Shown: positions 61,499 to 64,000 of the stretch, one piece after another
Position numbering within the stretch: the first letter of the stretch is position 1
How the letters are laid out: each line of letters opens with the position of its first letter
Assembly (NCBI GenBank): GCA_003254905.1
Contig: QANU01099453.1
Span: forward strand, 1,360,060 to 1,424,059
DNA length: 64,000 nucleotides
From: Nissolia schottii
Taxonomy: Eukaryota; Streptophyta; Magnoliopsida; Fabales; Fabaceae
Direction of reading: 5' to 3'
Program-made: the position numbers and the translations under genes
The notes under the pieces: generated by a model
Databases searched by the model: none
What the model was told of the DNA's origin: nothing
Seen by the model: only the letters and a program-made list of their open reading frames with translations

Positions 61499-62660
61499 GT
61501 GTTTCTTATGACATCTCTAAAGGAGTCAGATTGTGTTATTTCAATTTTTCTCAATCTCAGTTTTGCTCGTACTTACTTTGCTAACCTTAAATGGAAAACT
61601 CTATTTTGCTTTTGATTTAAATGGAAAATTTTCAGTTTTACTTTTGCTTGCTTACAAGACTCATGTATGTTGTTTTAGGTTGCATGTTGAGAATTTGCAT
61701 TTCATTTGGGAGCTATTGAGAATACAAGTTTTTTGGTTCCTAAAAAAATATATAAATTGGCCTTTCAGGTTAGTTTAGGTCAACAAAAGGCCTTTGATAA
61801 GCAATTCATCAAACTCATACCAAAAATTAATAATACAAATTTAACAAATTAAAAGGTCTAATTTAACCCATTGTCACCCCTAATTTCAATCGTTTGTCAA
61901 ACAAGAAATAAGACATATTTTTAAACACTTCTAATATTTATAGAAGTACTAACGTATTGTATTATCTATCAAAATAATTCTTACATATCGATAACATGAA
62001 CCAAACTTGTGACGGGCACATCGTTCCTTATTAATTATATATGATGTTAACCATCTTGTGGTGCAATTCAATCACATTGGATATCAGAACCTCTTGTTTG
62101 TTCAATTATGCCTAAATTCTAGTTTCCTAATCAATTTAACATAGAGATCTCTTGCATGTGAATAATATTCCACGTGTATATGTATAACTAATGTCACTAC
62201 TAGCTACTATTTTTGCTTGCCAATTAGTTGTGGTTTGAATTGAAGTGAGAAAAATGAGTGGTCGATGATGCATACAGTCAAAGTAGGCATTAATTAATAT
62301 TCAAAAAAAGTTAGAGAAGCCAGAGTCAACGAAAACAACTGCAACAAGAGTGTGACTTGACTAACAGCAAACTCCATAGGGATTGCTGTCACTAACCTAT
62401 CCCATGCACTCACCCAAGCAGTGTGGTAGAGATAGTATGAATAGAATAGGGGGACCTGTTGATTGGTGGCAGGCAGCACACACGTGCGTTCCTGACACCC
62501 CGGCTTCAATTAATAAATGAAAAGAGAAATACTACTACTTACTGCCACAACCACTCCTTACTGTGGAAATTTTTTTATTAGGTTCAGAGTTTAGTATTTG
62601 TCGATTTCATTTCAACAAATTGTTAGGTGGTCTCTAACATGTTTTATACGATATATACTC
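61499..62660. other. Intergenic DNA
   Basis: A minus-strand frame at 62294-62509 (71 codons) has no known motif. No RNA gene seen. Confidence 0.4.
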
Positions 62661-63024
62661 TATTTTATTAAATTTTTATTTTATTTTTGATAATTTTTAA
62701 AATTAAATTTATTAAATTTTATCATCATTTTATAATTTAATATAATATATCAATGCGTTATATAATGTAATATGATTTATTAGTATTTTTTTAATAAAAT
62801 ATTTGTAAAAAAGTGCATCATATGTTCAAATGGTCTATAAATTTATAAATCTCTTAATTATAAGTTGGTTATTTTAATAATTTAATTAATAAAAAAATTG
62901 TCAATATTATATAAAATATGAAATAATAAAAAATTTGATGAATTTAGTTATAAAAATTGTCAAAAATAAAAAAAAATTTAACAAGAGAGATATTTATCCA
63001 ATGGAATACGTGAAAAACTACCAA
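62661..63024 (+). repeat. AT-rich repeat, copy B
   Basis: Direct copy of 60250-60592. Shared blocks include TTTTTAAAATTAAATT, CATTTTATAATTTAATAT and the ending ACGTGAAAAA. It preserves the site that is interrupted by the MITE in the inverted copy near 36.5 kb. Confidence 0.7.
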
Positions 63025-64000
63025 ACTATTTATGTTGTAAGCTAGAAAATAATTATTGTGTGAGAGTATATAAAGAAATATATAAAACTATTTATATGTC
63101 TCTTATTAATTATAAGCTTGGATTTTTGTGAAAAATAATTTTTGACAAACATGTGATTATCACCTCATCTTTAAACACACAAATAATAAAATTAATAAAA
63201 TTCATAAATAAAAGTTTTATAGTGAATGTAACTAAAAAAATTATTTTATATAACTAAAAATAAATTAATTCATAAATTAATTTGTAAAATATTTCCTGCT
63301 ATGCTTAAAATATAAACTTGAGTTCAGTCAAGGAATTCTCTTATTTACTGTTCCCAAAGTGAAAAACTTCTACCACTGCTAGTCTGCTACCCATATCCTG
63401 TGCTTCTCTGTACTCATCCACGCAAAACTGCCCACGTGGACGCGCACGTGCGGCTGCCAATCCAACAAAAAGTTGTACTGCACACTCACAAGAGGAGAGA
63501 TTTTGTACAGTAGGGTCGTCTTGAAATATATATTGTTGACTTAATGAATCATCTCAGAATGAAAATTGAAATGTTGTTGTGTATAGTTTATAATCATATG
63601 TAATTTTTTTTTACTATGAAAATTTTATTGGTCACAGTGAGATTTAAATTTAACGCTTCATGTACATTATTCAATTTTCTTATTACTAAATCAATTTTAA
63701 TATGTATTTGATATGATGATTTAATATAAGGATTTTTTTAATAAGGGTAAACATTTAAGAAATTTATATATATATATATATATATATAATTTTAGTTATT
63801 TTTACTTCATTTAATATATTAAAATGTGAAAACTTATGTTACTACTAACTAGTATCTTTTTTCTTTTTCTTTTTTTATAATTTCTTAATTTGTAGCAACT
63901 GCGGAGCAAAGGATGAATGGGATTTGGCCCATATCCCAGTATGTGTGGGGGCACTGAAAGTGAGACCCAAAGCTCTTGTAAATGCGCCAATCTAAAAAAA
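63025..64000. other. Intergenic DNA to the window end
   Basis: A CACGTG-containing patch (CCCACGTGGACGCGCACGTG, 63431-63450) carries two G-box cores, but no gene follows that I can support. (TA)n at 63764-63788. A T-rich tract ending in TGTAG at 63895 is acceptor-like and is followed by 32 open codons (63897-63992) and TAA. Confidence 0.35.

Noticed and set aside
62294..62509. 71-codon minus-strand frame and possible miRNA precursor
   Set aside because: No known mature miRNA sequence and no clear hairpin was found by eye; no protein motif.

Overview
This is a plant nuclear window, most likely from a papilionoid legume (Glycine/Vigna/Phaseolus group; I cannot fix the genus). It is AT-rich, its genes are split by canonical GT..AG introns, the gene families are land-plant specific (SAUR, DVL/RTFL, RLCK-VII, plastid sigma factor, ABCG), and small transposons, a SINE and LTR-like DNA fill the spaces. 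I see no prokaryotic, viral, rRNA, tRNA or CRISPR content.

Layout. 1-1.8 kb: a fold-back repeat of about 1.5 kb that encloses an exon-like scrap, then four 21-bp odd palindromes. 3.0-4.5 kb (+): an intronless multi-pass membrane protein of unknown function. 7.6-8.0 kb (-): an intronless SAUR. 8-15.3 kb: intergenic, with several MITEs and a possible broken small secreted-peptide gene. 15.3-18.2 kb (-): translin, 7 exons. 19.0-27.1 kb (-): an ABCG24/28-type half-size ABC transporter, 14 exons, with at least five mobile or hairpin insertions in its introns. 30.1-32.6 kb (+): an RLCK-VII kinase of the PCRK1/PBL19 type, 4 coding exons. 38.0-42.4 kb (+): an OTU deubiquitinase, 10 coding exons. 43.3-46.5 kb: a degenerate LTR-like block with internal satellites. 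48.5-52.8 kb (+): plastid RNA polymerase sigma factor SIG6/sigF, 9 exons. 55.5 kb (+): a 67-residue DVL/RTFL peptide. 56-64 kb: AT-rich intergenic DNA with two copies of a repeat that also occurs, inverted, near 36.4-37.0 kb.

I placed each exon by hand from splice sites and reading phase. In all five multi-exon genes the phases close to one frame: translin 291 aa, ABCG 1,099 aa, kinase 422 aa, OTU 347 aa, SIG6 573 aa. The genes do not form a common pathway; this is an ordinary gene-bearing plant segment. I found no clearly new biological system. The more informative points are the fold-back element, the transposon load in the ABCG introns (including a SINE with A and B boxes and a target duplication), a MULE-like MITE family with 10-bp duplications, a nested insertion whose empty site can be read from sister copies, two possible translin starts, and a weak acceptor in the ABCG gene.
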